From: Trametes villosa
Taxonomy: Eukaryota > Basidiomycota > Agaricomycetes > Polyporales > Polyporaceae
DNA length: 64,000 nucleotides
Reading direction: 5' to 3'
Assembly: GCA_002964805.2 (NCBI GenBank)
Contig: PUDQ02000066.1
Coordinates: 62,001-126,000 of the forward strand
Both the position numbers and the translations under genes were made by a program. Of the stretch, positions 35,593 to 47,778 are shown in pieces. The notes below the pieces were generated by a model. That model was not told where the DNA came from. It saw only the letters and a program-made list of their open reading frames with translations, and searched no databases. The stretch's first letter is position 1, and every line of letters starts with the position of its first letter.

Positions 35593-38500
35593 TCACCGGG
35601 CCGTATTGCGAAGCGGATGCGGGCGATGGTGGTACAGACCGCCGCCGCCGCCGCCCGACGGGTGGTGATGCGTCCCGGGAACGAAGAGCGCGCCGCGGTT
35701 GTGCTGGCTGCGCTCCTTCCTGCGCAGGTGCGTCGGCGGCGGGAACGGCTCGGGCAGGCCCTGGTCCGGCCCGTCCGAGAAGAATATCTTCGGCCGCCAC
35801 TCCTCGCGCTCGTCCATGATGCACGAGTTCTTGAACTTCTCGACGAGCGACTCCTTGCCCCTGCGCCGCCATCCAAATTCAGCACAAGGTCTCCACCGCA
35901 CGAGCGCAAGGCGGGGCGACTCACTGGTACGTGGCGTAGCACATCTGCAGGACCTTCTCGCTCGAGTACATGTTCCTGCGCGCGCGCATCAGCATCAGGC
36001 CGCTCTGCGCATAGCTTCTGCCCCGCAACCGCAACGCACCACTTGACGCCGAGCTGCGTCCGCGCAAAGTGCAACAGATCCTGCACGGTAATGAAGTTGA
36101 CGAACGCATAGCCCACGTTACAGCCTGCCCGGCGAGATCAGCTCCGGGTCGAGCGGTGCTGGCGCCTAAAAGAACGCGAACGCACCGTTCTTGAAGTCCA
36201 TCCGCAGGTACATGAAGTCGATGCGGCGCGGGCAGACCCGGTTGATGAAGTTCGACAGGTCCTTGTCGCTCATCTTGTTCGGGATGTTCTTGATCATCAC
36301 CGTGGTCCGTGTGTCCACGCCGTTCTCAATGGCCGCGATGTCGACGATGTTCTTGGTGCCCGGAGCGCGCTGGGCGCCGTACGGCATGTCTCCCGCTCTG
36401 TCCCCGGCCGGAGAGAGATCCTGGTCGTCGGGGAAAGGCAGCGAGACGCGGGGTGGGTCGGTGACACGGAGCTCGGGCGTCCGACTGTGAGACTCAGCGC
36501 GAGGCGAGGCAGTCGGGGCCATAGCAAGCGGGTATGCATGGGGCCTGCCGACGTCGGGGAGGTAGTACTCGACCTGAGGCGGCGGCGGGGCGGTGTACGT
36601 CCAGTAGCCCTTGGGAGGGGCGCCAGGCTGCTCGCCCATGTACATGCGCATGTTGGGAGGATAGACAGTGGGGTAGACGTAGGGGGCTCCATGGGCGCCG
36701 TAGACGGGAGCCATAGTCCCCGGAGGAGCGTAGCCGTAAGCCTGCTCGGAATAAGGATAGTGCGGCCCAGGGATGAGGTAGCCGTTGACGGGTGGCTGCA
36801 TCGTAGCTGCAGGGGCGAGTTCCTCTGCGCTGGTGCTGATACTGCGTGGTCTCGACGATGCGGGATAGGAGGGGTCGTAAGCCTGCAGGGGAGCCGACAA
36901 GAGTGAGGTACTTGAGTGGCTCTAGTATAGCAACCACGTACCTTGCCGACGGCGTCAAAGAACAGGTCGTTCGAGGGGCGCCGCCCGTGGTCTTGGGAAG
37001 CTTCCTTCGCCTTTCTCAGACGCCTCACAGCATCTGGGGTGCCCACGCCTTCGCTCGCACTCACGCTCCTTGGGCGGGTCCGGCCCAGGCCTACGCAAAA
37101 CCCGGACATCCATCAGTCCATACCGTCAGGCCCGGCGGTCGAGGAATAGTCTCACCTTCCGCGTCACGCGGCAATGCGGCGTCCTAACGAAAAGCGCGGT
37201 CAAAATACAGCCATCGTGATCCCAGTAAGGAGGCGTACCGGGCTTGAGCTCCGCGCACCGCTTTGCATCAGCCGAGCGGTGTGATCGAGCGCGTCCTTGT
37301 TAGAGACAAGAATTAGCCGAGCACCGAAAATGGTGCGATTGTTGAGCGCCGTGTAGGCGTGCATGGCGTCCCTGCAGTCGCAGAAATCCACGTGGAAGGT
37401 CTGTATATGAGGGCGGCACGTCAATTTTTGATGCGTGCATGCTGTCGGATAGAATGCATACCTGATCGCACGGGTCAGACCCTGACGCCGAGAACGAGGC
37501 CAGCTCGCCAAACGACGCAAGCAATTTCTGCACGTCTTTCGGCTCGACAGCGCGGCCCTCGACCGTCACGAAGAACGAACCGTCGAGCTCGGAAATGAAG
37601 TCCTCCTTCGCCGTCATCTACAAACTCCATCCTCAGCATACAACGCACAAGAAGCCGACGATCGCAAACCCGCACATTCTCCACACGCGCCGGCGAGACG
37701 AAGGTCGCCTCGAGGCGAACATTGTCGAGAACCGAGAACTGGTGGCCTGCAATGTGCCGGACGGCCCGCGCAGCATGTCGCGTGTCGTAAAAGGCCAGGA
37801 TGACGAAACCGCGGCTGGCTTGAAAGCGGGCGAGGATGCCCTTTACGTCACCTAAGCTCGAGAACGCCTCGAGCAGAGCGCTTGAGGGCGCGGCGGGTGG
37901 GACATTGCGGACCTGCCCAGACCCGGCGTCGATAACTGAATCTGCGCATACAGTTGCAGGAAGAAGCACTTACCATGAGCAGCCTGGTGGGAGTCTCGCA
38001 AGACGTCTCTCCGGCTTCCAGATCGAACGGAGCGTCTACCTGGCTGCCCAGGAAGACGGTGCGTTCCTCCCTCGGGGTGATCTCCGCGCTGGCAAGACCG
38101 GATGCGAGGCTAGAGATGTCCGACGCGCTGGCGAGTCCAGGCGCAGATCCGGAGCCGTCATCGGAGGACATCGACTGTGAGCGGGCGCTTGTGGGGGTAA
38201 GGTACCCGGGGTTGTTACCGCCGACGGTGCTGGGGACGCTCATGAGATTCTTGATGCCGGCAGAATATGTGGAGTGGGCTGCAGCAAAGGTGCGCTCGCG
38301 GTCCGAAGCGTTCAGCCAACGGAGAGGAGACCGGGGCTCGGGCGGGGTCGCGGGCGTGTCGTTGGTGGTAGAATTGAAAGACGAAGACGGCGTGAGCGGG
38401 GGAGTGAGGAGGGTGGCTGGGCGACGGAGGAGGTCGACCGAGTAGTCCTTTTTAGCAGGCGGCGTCGAGGGCGAAGACGCCAAGTCGAGCGGGCGGAGGT

Positions 38501-38822
38501 GGGGGCGGTGTCTGACGGGGCCCTGAAGAGGGTACGGGGAGGGCGAGGAGCCGTAGTTATGCGGGAGCCTAGGAAACGGTTCAGCGACTGGGTCAGAGTT
38601 GGAGGGTTGCCGGATACGAGGAGGGCTTACCCGAGATTAGGGAGGGAGGGCGTAGAATGTAAGCGAGGCGGGACGGGAGGGCGCCCGCCGACGAAGGACG
38701 GTGGCTGGAGCGGGACGGGCGGCAGAAGAACGTGAGAAGATGATGAGATGGCGAGAAAACAAGGCGGTACGCACGTCTTCCTGCTGATGGGTGGTGGGGA
38801 AGGGAACGGCGTGAATATTCAT
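35593..38822 (-). CDS. MEI2: Mei2-family RNA-binding protein
   Basis: Twelve exons: 38822-38775, 38704-38631, 38568-37974, 37912-37676, 37617-37462, 37400-37239, 37183-37156, 37090-36942, 36882-36186, 36124-36040, 35975-35925 and 35860-35593 (849 residues). Fission yeast Mei2 is the RNA-binding switch for entry into meiosis. Three RNA-recognition domains are visible. The first is at about 235-315 (RLLMVRNVPPAAPSSALLEA). The second, about 320-420, has FFVTVEGRAVEPKDVQKLLA and TFHVDFCDCRDAMHAYTALN. The diagnostic C-terminal Mei2-type RRM has TTVMIKNIPNKMSDKDLSNF, RRIDFMYLRMDFKNGCNVGY and KWNMYSSEKVLQMCYATYQG. The C-terminus is His/Gly-rich. Exons 2 and 7 are short and were placed by frame. The N-terminus is Pro/Ser/Thr-rich with several potential phosphorylation sites. 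Confidence 0.92.
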
Positions 38823-41800
38823 GGTGGGCGAAATGCAATGCGGCGGCTGCAGACGAGTCGCGGAACAGAGCAGAGACGGCTGTGACTATCACTGATGCAG
38901 CGGGCGACGCGTGCGAAGATGGGCGGCAGGGAGCCGAACAAGCAGGGCAGGGCAAGTCCCACAGGCGGCAGGCAACGGCGGCCACACAAAGCAAGACGGT
39001 GCAAGAGGACAAGGACGAGAGCACGGCGCGGGTGCGGGCACAGGCAGAAGGGATCCTACTCTGGCACACGGCGGACGCGCCGTCTTATAGCGGGGGGCGG
39101 GCAGGTTCGGCGGAGGAGTCGGGGGAGTCGAGCTGGACAGGGCGGGAGCGACGGGAGAAGATAGCGCGGTGCCCAAAGAAGAAGACGGGGGAGCGTGGTG
39201 CGGACGGGTAATCGACCCCGGACGCGTCGTTGGCGAAGCGGCGTCGATGCGAAGGTGCATTTTCGCGTTGGTATCTGCGCGGATCCCCGCCCGACGCGAC
39301 GGCTTTCTGGCAGGAGGCACCCCGCGTCCGTCCCAGCCACCCGCCCGCCATGTGCGCCCGTGGCCCCGCGTCATGCTCCCCACCCTGGGAAGGCCCCCTG
39401 CCGGCCCTGTGCGCGCTCCTGGCGCCCATGCGGCCAATAGGAGCCTCTTCAGCCTCCGCGACGGCGAACGCTGCGGGCGTCGCCGGTGACAGCCTGCTTC
39501 TCCACTCCTCTTCCTCGGCGATATGACACGTCCAGACCGATCGCAGCGGGCGATCCCAGCCCTCTCGCCCAACCCAGCGAACGCGGTCAGTCTCCGCACG
39601 GGCGGCAGGCGCACCAGCACCAGCATGCAGTCAGCAGACTCCGTCCACAGCGCACCCCGAGTAACCATGCTTCGCCAGTTCCCAAGACAGGCCACGGAGC
39701 AAGCCAGGACCCGAGTTTCGTCCACCACACGAGCTCACTGTCATCCGCCGACTCCTCTCGGACGCGCCGAAAATTTTGCAGCGGACGGGCCGCCCAGCAA
39801 CGCAGCACATAGGCTAGCCAGAAAGAACACCGCGAGAGTCTCCCCAGAAAGTCTATTCATAGCCGGCCTTGACAGATTTTGACAAGACTCGCGAGCGTCA
39901 GACGCGCCCTGACAGAAGGAATTCATCGAGGCCGTTCTCGCTGCCCAAAACAGAAGCACCCCTGGCCTGTTCCCACGCCACAATTGTCTCGCTTAGCCCG
40001 CCTCCCATTCAACGTTCGTCCACTGATCTTCATGTCATGTTCTCCTCGACACTCTTCTCGCGCTCATCGACGGCCATGCGCAGTAAATCAATTAGTACGC
40101 GCGCCGGTATGTTACACCCAATACCAGTGCCACCCCTGGTCTGTCCACGGCGGGTCAGGGACGCTCGCACACCATGTGCTCCTCCATTATTCAAGCTCTT
40201 CTTCACCTGACTTGATTTTACAGCGGCCTCTTCACATTGATGCGGCTCCTAAGAGGGAGTCCCATTACTGCGTTCATATACTTCCATGAATGGCTCTAGA
40301 CGCCTTTATCCGACGGCCGAGCTGTGGCCCCGGGAAGAGCTGGTTGCGACAATCTCCCGGTTCGACAGATCCAAACACCGTCGCACTCTATCTCTATCTC
40401 CACCTCTGACATGCGTCTCCCGCCCCACCGTCGAGCGACGTCTCCCCAATATCGAAGGCGCCTGCCACCGCTGTTAGAACGCGGGCGCAACAAACATTGC
40501 CCTCGTCGACGTCGGGCTACATGCAAGGCCAACGCGGGGTCGATCGCCAAAATTGCCCTAGTAACGCCGCTGACGTGCGTTGACAGCACCTACCGTCAAG
40601 GCAAACTCTAGATCCAGCGCGGGTGGATCACGATGCGAATTTCCTCGATCGCGCCCATCACTTGGGTGGGTCGTGCTCCTCTAGCTCTCGACGCCCGGCC
40701 GACGCACGTAGCGAGGGCGGAGGCGGACGTACATACGTGCTGCCCGGTACTCCCGAACACGTTGCAGCAAACAAGCTCGCGCGGCGACAGCCAACCGCGA
40801 CGGATGCGACGCCGTACCGGACGCTACGTAACGACCACGACCTGCCCTTCGACCGTCGACCGGCCTCGCCCACGCCGTCGCTGTCGCGGGGACATGGCGT
40901 CGACATCATCGTCGCCCAGGCCTCCCACCAGTGCCCCAGTGCCCGACGTCAGACCCATCCACGCCCGAGCGCCCACCCTCTTCGAATTCTCCCCCTCCCA
41001 GGAAGCTTCCCGCCACCGCCCCGCGCACGGCCGTGCAATTGCCCTCCAAGCACCGCCGGGACGCTGCATGCTCGTGCACGCCGCACACGTACCCGGGCCA
41101 GCTGCAGGATCTCCGCGCGATCGCCATCTGCGAGCGAGCGCGCTGTCTCCTCGCCCGCCCGCGCTCCCGCAGAACGTCCCGGGAGGGCGTAGAGGGGCCT
41201 CCTTCCCCGCCCCGCGTGCCCGCCCGAGCGCCTCTGCCCCCACCGGCCTATGGCGTGCGGCCGTTGTACGTACCCCGGCGCGGGCACCAAAAATTTAACC
41301 TCGCCCCCCGCCGTGAGGGCGGTTACGAGATCGCAATTTACGCTGGCACGCCCTGCAGGGAGGCGGGCGCGTGGGACGCGGGTACCTTCCGCCCTCGATT
41401 CGTCTCCGAGCTGCTCCCCGGTTACGGTACCACAGCGCCGCGCGCAGGGCAGGGATTGGGCGCGCGGGACGGCCGCGTGCCTCGCTCGTCCTGGGACGCG
41501 GGGGAGCGCGACTGCCCGTTGTGCGCGGCTTCTGGCGCCGGGAGATCGCAGGCGGGAGGGATCTGGAGCGATTATGGCGGCGCTCCGCGCACGGCGCCAG
41601 TCAATTGTGCGTGCAGCGGGGCGTGGGCGGGGCGCGGTGCGTTCGCAGTACCGTGTTCAGCGTCCAGCGTCCACTGGGGCTCATTGCACCCGTCCGCTGG
41701 CCGCCTGGGCCCTCGCCATCGATGTTGGTGAGCGGCCTGTTGGTGCAGCTGTGTGTTTGGGCTCAAGTGATTATTTTCTAGGGTGCGTATGCGGGGGCTA

Positions 41801-42929
41801 TCCTGGGCTCAGGCTGTCTGCGCTTCCTCGCGCGGCCGGTTGGCTTGCTGGGATCATCTGAACCCCTCACCGCGAGTGATATCCCCGGGTGCCACATCGA
41901 CCGAGGCGCAGGCATCCGCCACCTTCAACGTCCATATCTGCGTTTCAGCACCCGCTCCAGACCTTGGCGCCTGGCCCTTGAGCTATATTCGCCCCTCTGC
42001 ACCGGTCAGCCAGCTCTGACTCTCTCTCCGGCCCCGCATCTCTGCAAGTCAGGTCGCCGCGCAGTTTGGCCTGAAGACCGGGACGAAGACTTGCGGCAAT
42101 GGCGCCGAGGACCGGCGGCAGCTCGGGAGGAACCCGTCCGCGGCGCTTCCAAGCACGCCGTGGGCATGGGAGCGCACGGTACTCGTCCGGTAAGTCTCGC
42201 ATACCGCATCGATGATCCCGTCGAAGAACCGGTGGCGGACGCCCCCTGCCAGGCCCTGTTCCCTGTCCATTATCAGTACATCTAGCAGGCCGTCGTATCA
42301 AACGGGTAGTCGCGCGTTATACCGCCTCTGAAAGCACCCGCTGAAGACACCGGAGTGCTGTATTTCTGTGCCACGCGCTCATTGAATGTGATTGCGCGGA
42401 CTTGGCGCCACATCTTTGGCTTCGTGGCTAGATGGTGCGGCTGAGGTGAGTCCTACTAGTACTGCCTGACCCCTATCCCCCCTTCGCCCTTGCTGTGAAC
42501 ACCCGTTAGCCAATTGCTGCATCAGAGGTTGTGTACCGCGAATAGAAATACCATTGGTTCTTGAACGCGTCTCTGTTCACCATGTCAGCTATAGAGTTGC
42601 TGATACCGGCACATGCATCCCTCGCATCTTCATCTTGCGTGGTTTGGTCGCGAGTCATCTACCTGTTATACATGCGCTCGTTGGCCTCTCCCAAGGCGAC
42701 GGTGAGAGGCAGCTTCGAGTGCCTGCAGCTTTTCGTCCGTGAGTTCTAGGGCGCTTCGGAATGCGGCCCGAGCGCCCGCGCTGTGTATCCCCACAGGCTC
42801 AGCAGCCGATGCATCTTCCTTCCGTCCCAGCACTTTGCTCGACATCACAACACCCACTAGTGCCCCCCGCTGCGCCCCTGGCTATCACTTATCTGCATTC
42901 TGACAAACAGCGAGCTCAGACTGCGCGCG
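38823..42929. other. Gene-poor GC-rich region upstream of MEI2
   Basis: About 4.1 kb. Many long open frames overlap on both strands, especially 40.6-41.9 kb, and all have Arg/Pro/Ala/Ser composition expected from GC-rich stop-poor DNA, with no family motif and no plausible splice pattern. It may include a long MEI2 upstream regulatory region. No repeat or RNA gene was recognised. Confidence 0.5.
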
Positions 42930-43981
42930 ATGGCGATCCGCCTCGTCACCTTCGACGCGCTGCACACGCTCGTCACGCCGCGCCTCCCCGTCTACGTGCA
43001 GTACGCGCAGACGTTCGCGCCGTTCGTCGGCGCGCTCGACCCCGCCGCGCTCAAGCGCGCCTTCAAATCCGGTACATAGTGGCACGCATCTCCTGCGCGC
43101 GTGCACGAGGCTGAGTTGGAAATGCGGTTGTGGTTGGCAGCGCTGAAGGAGGTGCAGCGGGAGCAGCCGGCGTACCGTGGGGGCGCGGAGGAGTGGTGGG
43201 GGGACGTTATTCGTAGGACTGCGAAGGGCGCGGGGGCTGATCCGGCCGGTGAGTAGCTGCGTGCCATGCGATGGGAGAGGGCGTTGAGACGAGGTGCGAT
43301 TTGGCAGCCGTGGACGCGTCGTTAGAGGAGATCGTGCCCCGGCTGCTCAAGCGGTTCAGTTCGCGCGAGGGATACAAGCTGTTCGACGATTCGATCCCGA
43401 CATGTACGTCTCGCTCCTCGCTTAATACACGAGTATCAATTGTATGCACACTGTGTTCGCAGTGAAGACCCTCAGGGACTTGAACATCCGCACTGGGCTT
43501 GTCAGCAACACGGATGCGCGCATGAGTAGGATACATCTCAGGCTCTCGAGTCTGCGCATGGCTGAGCTACGGATCCCACTTGCAGGAGCGGTCATTGAGG
43601 ACTTGGAGCTCCTCCCACAGCTGGACACTGTGCTCCTTAGCGAAGAAGAGGGCGTGGAGAAGCCCTCGCCCGAGATCTTCCAGAGAGCATACGAGCGTGC
43701 GGGGGTGTCCGCAAGCGAGACCTTGCATATCGGGGATGAACTCGAATGGTACGTGCACGTCGCTTTTCTGGCGCTGTCCGCGGGTGGTCCCGACACAACA
43801 TACCTCCTGCAGCGACTACCACGGGGCGAAACGCGCTGGTCTTCATGCGCTGCTCGTTAGGAGGCCAGGTCCAGAGGGGGAACAAGAGCATAGGGAACCG
43901 GGGGAGGATCTGACGGATGTTGAGACGGTGCCAAACCTGTCGCAAGTTGTCGAGTGGGTGCGCAGACGCAACGGGTTGTAG
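42930..43981 (+). CDS. HAD-like hydrolase domain protein
   Basis: Six exons: 42930-43071, 43141-43248, 43308-43403, 43463-43525, 43586-43748 and 43813-43981 (246 residues, typical of a soluble HAD phosphatase). Motif I is VTFDALHTL near the N-terminus, with the nucleophilic Asp but His where the general acid/base Asp usually sits. Motif II is GLVSNTDAR. Motif III Lys is in EEEGVEKPSPEIF. Motif IV is HIGDELECDYHGAKRAGLHA. The cap is helical (YVQYAQTFAPFVGALDPAAL and so on). It resembles fungal haloacid dehalogenase-like/HDHD3-type proteins. The loss of the second Asp leaves the catalytic activity open. It is convergent with the bS6m gene, with 169 bp between the stops. Confidence 0.88.
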
Positions 43982-44150
43982 GTGTCCTCGGGGTTGCGTT
44001 ATTAGTGTAGAATAGTACATCGACGAACAGTAAGATATGTGGCATCCTCCCTCTATACCGGACCGGCCGCACACAGTGCGAAGAGTGGGGATGGGGAGGG
44101 AACGGCGCCCAGGTACTCCAGGACTCCGGAGAGAGCACGCAGGGATTGTC

Positions 44151-44636
44151 CTACTTGGCCCTCGCGAACTGGTCCCGGCTGATCGTCTTCTGCTCGACCA
44201 TGAGCACGTCGTCGACCTTTTCGCCCACTTTGAGTGACGTCCAGCGGATCACACGCGGGTCGTGCCGCATGAGCGTGTTGAGCCCGCGGAGCGTCGTCGG
44301 CGAGGCGTCGAACTGCATCGTCCAGTAGCTGCGCGGGGTGAGGTGAGCACGGCACGTTCGCGCACACTAGGAACGGCACACGCACTCTCCGATCTGGTGG
44401 TACACCTTCGCTCGCCGCATGCGCTGGGGAAGCGTCTGCGTGCCCCACGAGTCGAGCTTGCGCACTACGCCGCCATTGTCCAGGATGTGCGTCGCCGCGC
44501 GGGTGACGAGGTCCTTGATGTGTTTCTGCAGCGCGTCACGCACAAGTCAGCCTTCCAGTCCGCCCAGAGCAAAGATATGAGCACAGACGTATTCAGGGTA
44601 GTGCGCGGCGATGCATACAAGCTGGTAGAAGGGCAT
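44151..44636 (-). CDS. MRP17: Mitochondrial ribosomal protein bS6m
   Basis: Three exons: 44636-44589, 44525-44386 and 44328-44151 (121 residues). bS6m is a small-subunit mitoribosomal protein. The N-terminus MPFYQLVCIAAHYPEY is characteristic of fungal MRP17, followed by IKDLVTRAATHILDNGGVVR, KLDSWGTQTLPQRMRRAK and GDYWTMQFDASPTTLRGLNT. RHDPRVIRWTSLKVG is the conserved end of the S6 fold. It is arranged head to head with the truncated SND1 copy, with 225 bp between start codons, so the two genes probably share a bidirectional promoter. The first exon (48 nt) is the part that survives in fragmentary form next to the second SND1 copy. Confidence 0.92.
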
Positions 44637-44861
44637 GGTGGCGGCAAGCAGGACGGACGGCGCTGGACGGCGCTTGCAGAGACAGCTGGAGGAAATGTAG
44701 CGTGGGAAAGCTGGACCCACAGCGCGCCTCCACGTGGCCGGGAAAAGCAAGTGGCCAGTCCAGCAGCGCTGGCAGCACTACATCTCTGATCCTCTCCACG
44801 CCTTCCCTCCCCCCGCTCTCTCCAGCTTTACGTGTTTATACCGGCCTATACTCTTCCAGCC
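44637..44861. promoter_or_regulatory. Bidirectional promoter, bS6m and SND1 copy A
   Basis: 225 bp separate the two start codons. Compared with the duplicate at 62003-62233, blocks are conserved while the sequence between has diverged. They are GTGGGAAAGCTGGACCCACA near 44703-44722, a CCACGTGGCC E-box block at 44730-44739 followed by GGGAAAA, GTCCAGCAGCGCTGGCA, and GCTTTACGTGTTTATACCGG close to the SND1 start. These are the best candidates for functional elements. Confidence 0.6.
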
Positions 44862-47778
44862 ATGTCGATGAAAGCGGTGAGCAACGCGCGCGACATCAGG
44901 ACGATGCAGAAACTGATCGGCGTATGGTGTGCGCTGCTGCTAGATCGTGAAATGTATGGATTCCAAACGCGCCTGCATGTCTGTGCCTTGTCCTGAATAT
45001 CATCGAGTATCCAGCCGTGATCTCTGGCGACTCCCTCCTCTTGCGCGGAAACCCAGGGCCGCAGGGCCAGATTCCTAAGGAGCGGTGCGTGATCGTGTGT
45101 CCCCGTGTGCGGTCGTGTGCGCTGACGTCCTACCCCGCGCGCGGTAGCGTACTGCACCTGGCCGATATCCAGGCACCGCGCATGGGCACATCGTCGCGCG
45201 AAGACGAAGTGCGTACTCCTCTCGCATCTCCAGACATTCGTGTTTCACGTCCTAACACGCGCCCCGATCGCTCCGCAGGACTGGGCATTCGAATCACGCG
45301 AGTTCCTGCGCGCCCTCACTGTTGGCAAACCTATCTCGTTCACCTCCACGCACTCTCTCCCTCCGAGCGACGACGTACCCCGCGACATTGGTGCCGCGGA
45401 GATCAACGGCGTCGACCTCGCATCCGAACTGCTGAAGAATGGATGGGCGAAGCTCAAGGATTTCAAGCGCGAGCCTACGGAGGAAGACCAGCGCAAGAAG
45501 GATATTGAGGCCGAGGCTCGCGCGGCAGGCAAAGGCATCTGGAACCCCCATGGACCCAAGGTGCGTCGTGGCGTACATCCTGCATGTCACCAGCGTACCC
45601 AATGTTTGTCCGCCAGGCGCGCACCACAAACTACATGATGCCCACAGACTCGCAAGGGTTCATTACCGAGTGGAAAGGCCGTCCGATCGACGGTAATAGA
45701 CGCGTATACGACAGGTCTTCTTCATACTGATCTCCTGCCAGGCCTTGTTGAACAGGTGAAGGACGGCTCGACACTCCGTATCCGCCTCTTGATGCCCGAC
45801 GGCGATCACCAATTTATTAACATCGCGCTTGCCGGAGTACGGTGCGCGCGCGTCGCCAACAAGCCCGGCGAGCCCACCGAGCAGTGGGGTGAAGAGGTAG
45901 GCCGCACGCGTGCTTCTGGAAGCTTATTGCGAATTCGTTCACATGTGCTTGCGTAGGCCAAGTTCTTCACGGAGTCACGCCTACTACAACGCTACGTCAA
46001 GGTCCACCTTCTCTCCCTACCCAACGCTGCGCCGACACCTTTCCAAGCCGGCGCGAACGCAAGTGCTCCTCCACCCGCATCGATCTTCATCGGCTCAGGT
46101 CAGGAGCTCCGTCAGCGTTATGCGGAGGTCTATGTCCTGACTCAGTGATAGTACTCCACCCTGCGGGCAATGTCGCTGAGCATCTCGTCTCCGCCGGCCT
46201 CGCGCGCGTCGTCGACTGGCACGCGGGTATGCTCGCAAGCGGCGGCGGCATGGAGCGCCTTCGCGCGGCCGAGAAGACGGCGAAGGAGAAGCGCGCATAT
46301 CTGTATGCCAATGCGCCCGCGCCCTCAGCAAAGTCGAACGGGACGACCACCAGCAACGGCAACTCTCGGTCGTTCGACGCGACGGTCATCCGCGTATGGA
46401 GCGCCGATCAGATCTCCGTGGTCGACCGGGAGACCGGGAAGGAGAGGCGTGTGCAGCTGAGCTCGACAAGGGGACCGAGGTCAGCAGTACGCAGTCAGAC
46501 GTGCATGACGAAACTGACGGCGTGCGCATGGTAGGGTATCGGATCCCAAGCAGGCGTACTGGGCGCAGGAAGCTCGCGAGTTTCTGCGCAAGCGGCTGAT
46601 TGGCAAGCATGTGAAGGTGCACGTCGACTTCATCCGGCCGCGCGAGGGTGAGTTCGAGGAGCGCGAGGCCGCCACCGTACGATACGGTGGGCAAAACTCG
46701 TCAGTCGCGCTGTGCTCTTCGCGGGAGCAGCGAGCTGAGACCTTGACAGGAACATTGCGGAGCAGCTCATCGAGAAGGGCCTCGCCGCCGCTGTTCGGCA
46801 TAAGCGGGACGACGAGGACCGCTCGCCAGACTACGACAAGCTCATGGCCGCTGAGCAGGCGTGAGTACCGTGAAAGTCCCACTCGTATCGCGACGTTGAA
46901 CCATCTATCCCGCAGTGCGGTCACGGAGGCCCGCGGGATTCACTCCGGAAAAGACGTGCCTGCGCCCAAGCAGCCGCTCAACATCTCGGAGGTAGGTTTG
47001 GAGAAGGTTCCGGTGTCCGTTTCAAACGCTCATCCCGCTGACACGACCGCATGGCAGTCAGCGCACCGTGCGACGACGTTCGTGAACGGCTTCAAGCGGT
47101 TAGGCCGCATCCCCGCTGTCGTCGAATACGTCGCTGCAGGGTCCCGCTTCAAGTAGGTCGCGCGAGATACGTCGCACGTCACGCACGCACTCACGCCCGC
47201 GCGCGCAGAATCTTCCTCCCGAAGGACAACCAGGTGCTCACGCTCGTGCTGAGCGGCATCCGCGCCCCTCGCACCGCGCGGAACTCGTCCGAGGCGAGCG
47301 AGCCGTACGGGCACGAGTCGGCCGAGTTCGCCACACGTCGGTACATGCAGCGTGACGTGGAGATTGAGATCAATGACGCGGACAAGTCCGGTGGCTTCAT
47401 CGGAGCGCTCTACCTGAACAAGACGGAGAACGCGGCGGTCACGCTGGTCAAGGAGGGGCTCGCGACGGTGCACGCGTACTCGGCAGACAACCTCGCGTGG
47501 GCCAAGCAGCTGTACGACGCGGAGGTACGTCCGCTCTCGGATAGAGGCTTCCCGTACTGAGCTGACCGCGACGTCACCAGGCCGAGGCAAAGCAGGCTAA
47601 GCGCAACGTAGGTCGCTTCCGCTCTCTGTCGGGGGTATGAGGCTGACCCGGGCTCCGCTCAGATCTGGAAGGAGTACGACGAGGAGGCGGAGCAGGCCGT
47701 CGAGGTGCCGCAGGAGGACGCGACCGGGCCGCTGAAGACGGAGTACCTGGACGTGATCATCAGCGACGTGCGCACGAG
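44862..47778 (+). CDS. SND1: SND1 (Tudor-SN), copy A, truncated before the Tudor domain
   Basis: Sixteen exons up to a breakpoint: 44862-44876, 44944-44953, 45015-45084, 45148-45208, 45279-45560, 45617-45692, 45742-45896, 45957-46098, 46146-46479, 46535-46699, 46750-46860, 46916-46991, 47058-47152, 47209-47524, 47581-47607 and 47663 onward. SND1 has four staphylococcal-nuclease-like domains, then a Tudor domain split into a fifth SN domain. It works in RNA metabolism and stress granules. The four SN repeats are recognisable: IVKSVISGDSLLLRGNPGPQ, TLRIRLLMPDGDHQFINIAL, FDATVIRVWSADQISVVDRE, and GSRFKIFLPKDNQVLTLVLS. Family resemblance ends at YLDVIISDVRTS (about residue 684). The frame then runs on in Arg/Ala-rich sequence with no Tudor or SN5. 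Up to that point the frame is undamaged. It may be a recent pseudogene or express a C-terminally truncated protein. Confidence 0.85.

Noticed and set aside
40355..40380. GGTTCGACAGATCC resembling a tRNA T-loop
   Set aside because: No matching T-stem, A box or acceptor stem at the right distance.
40623..41861. Three overlapping plus-strand frames of about 190-266 codons above MEI2
   Set aside because: They lie in different frames over the same DNA, with low-complexity products and no family resemblance.
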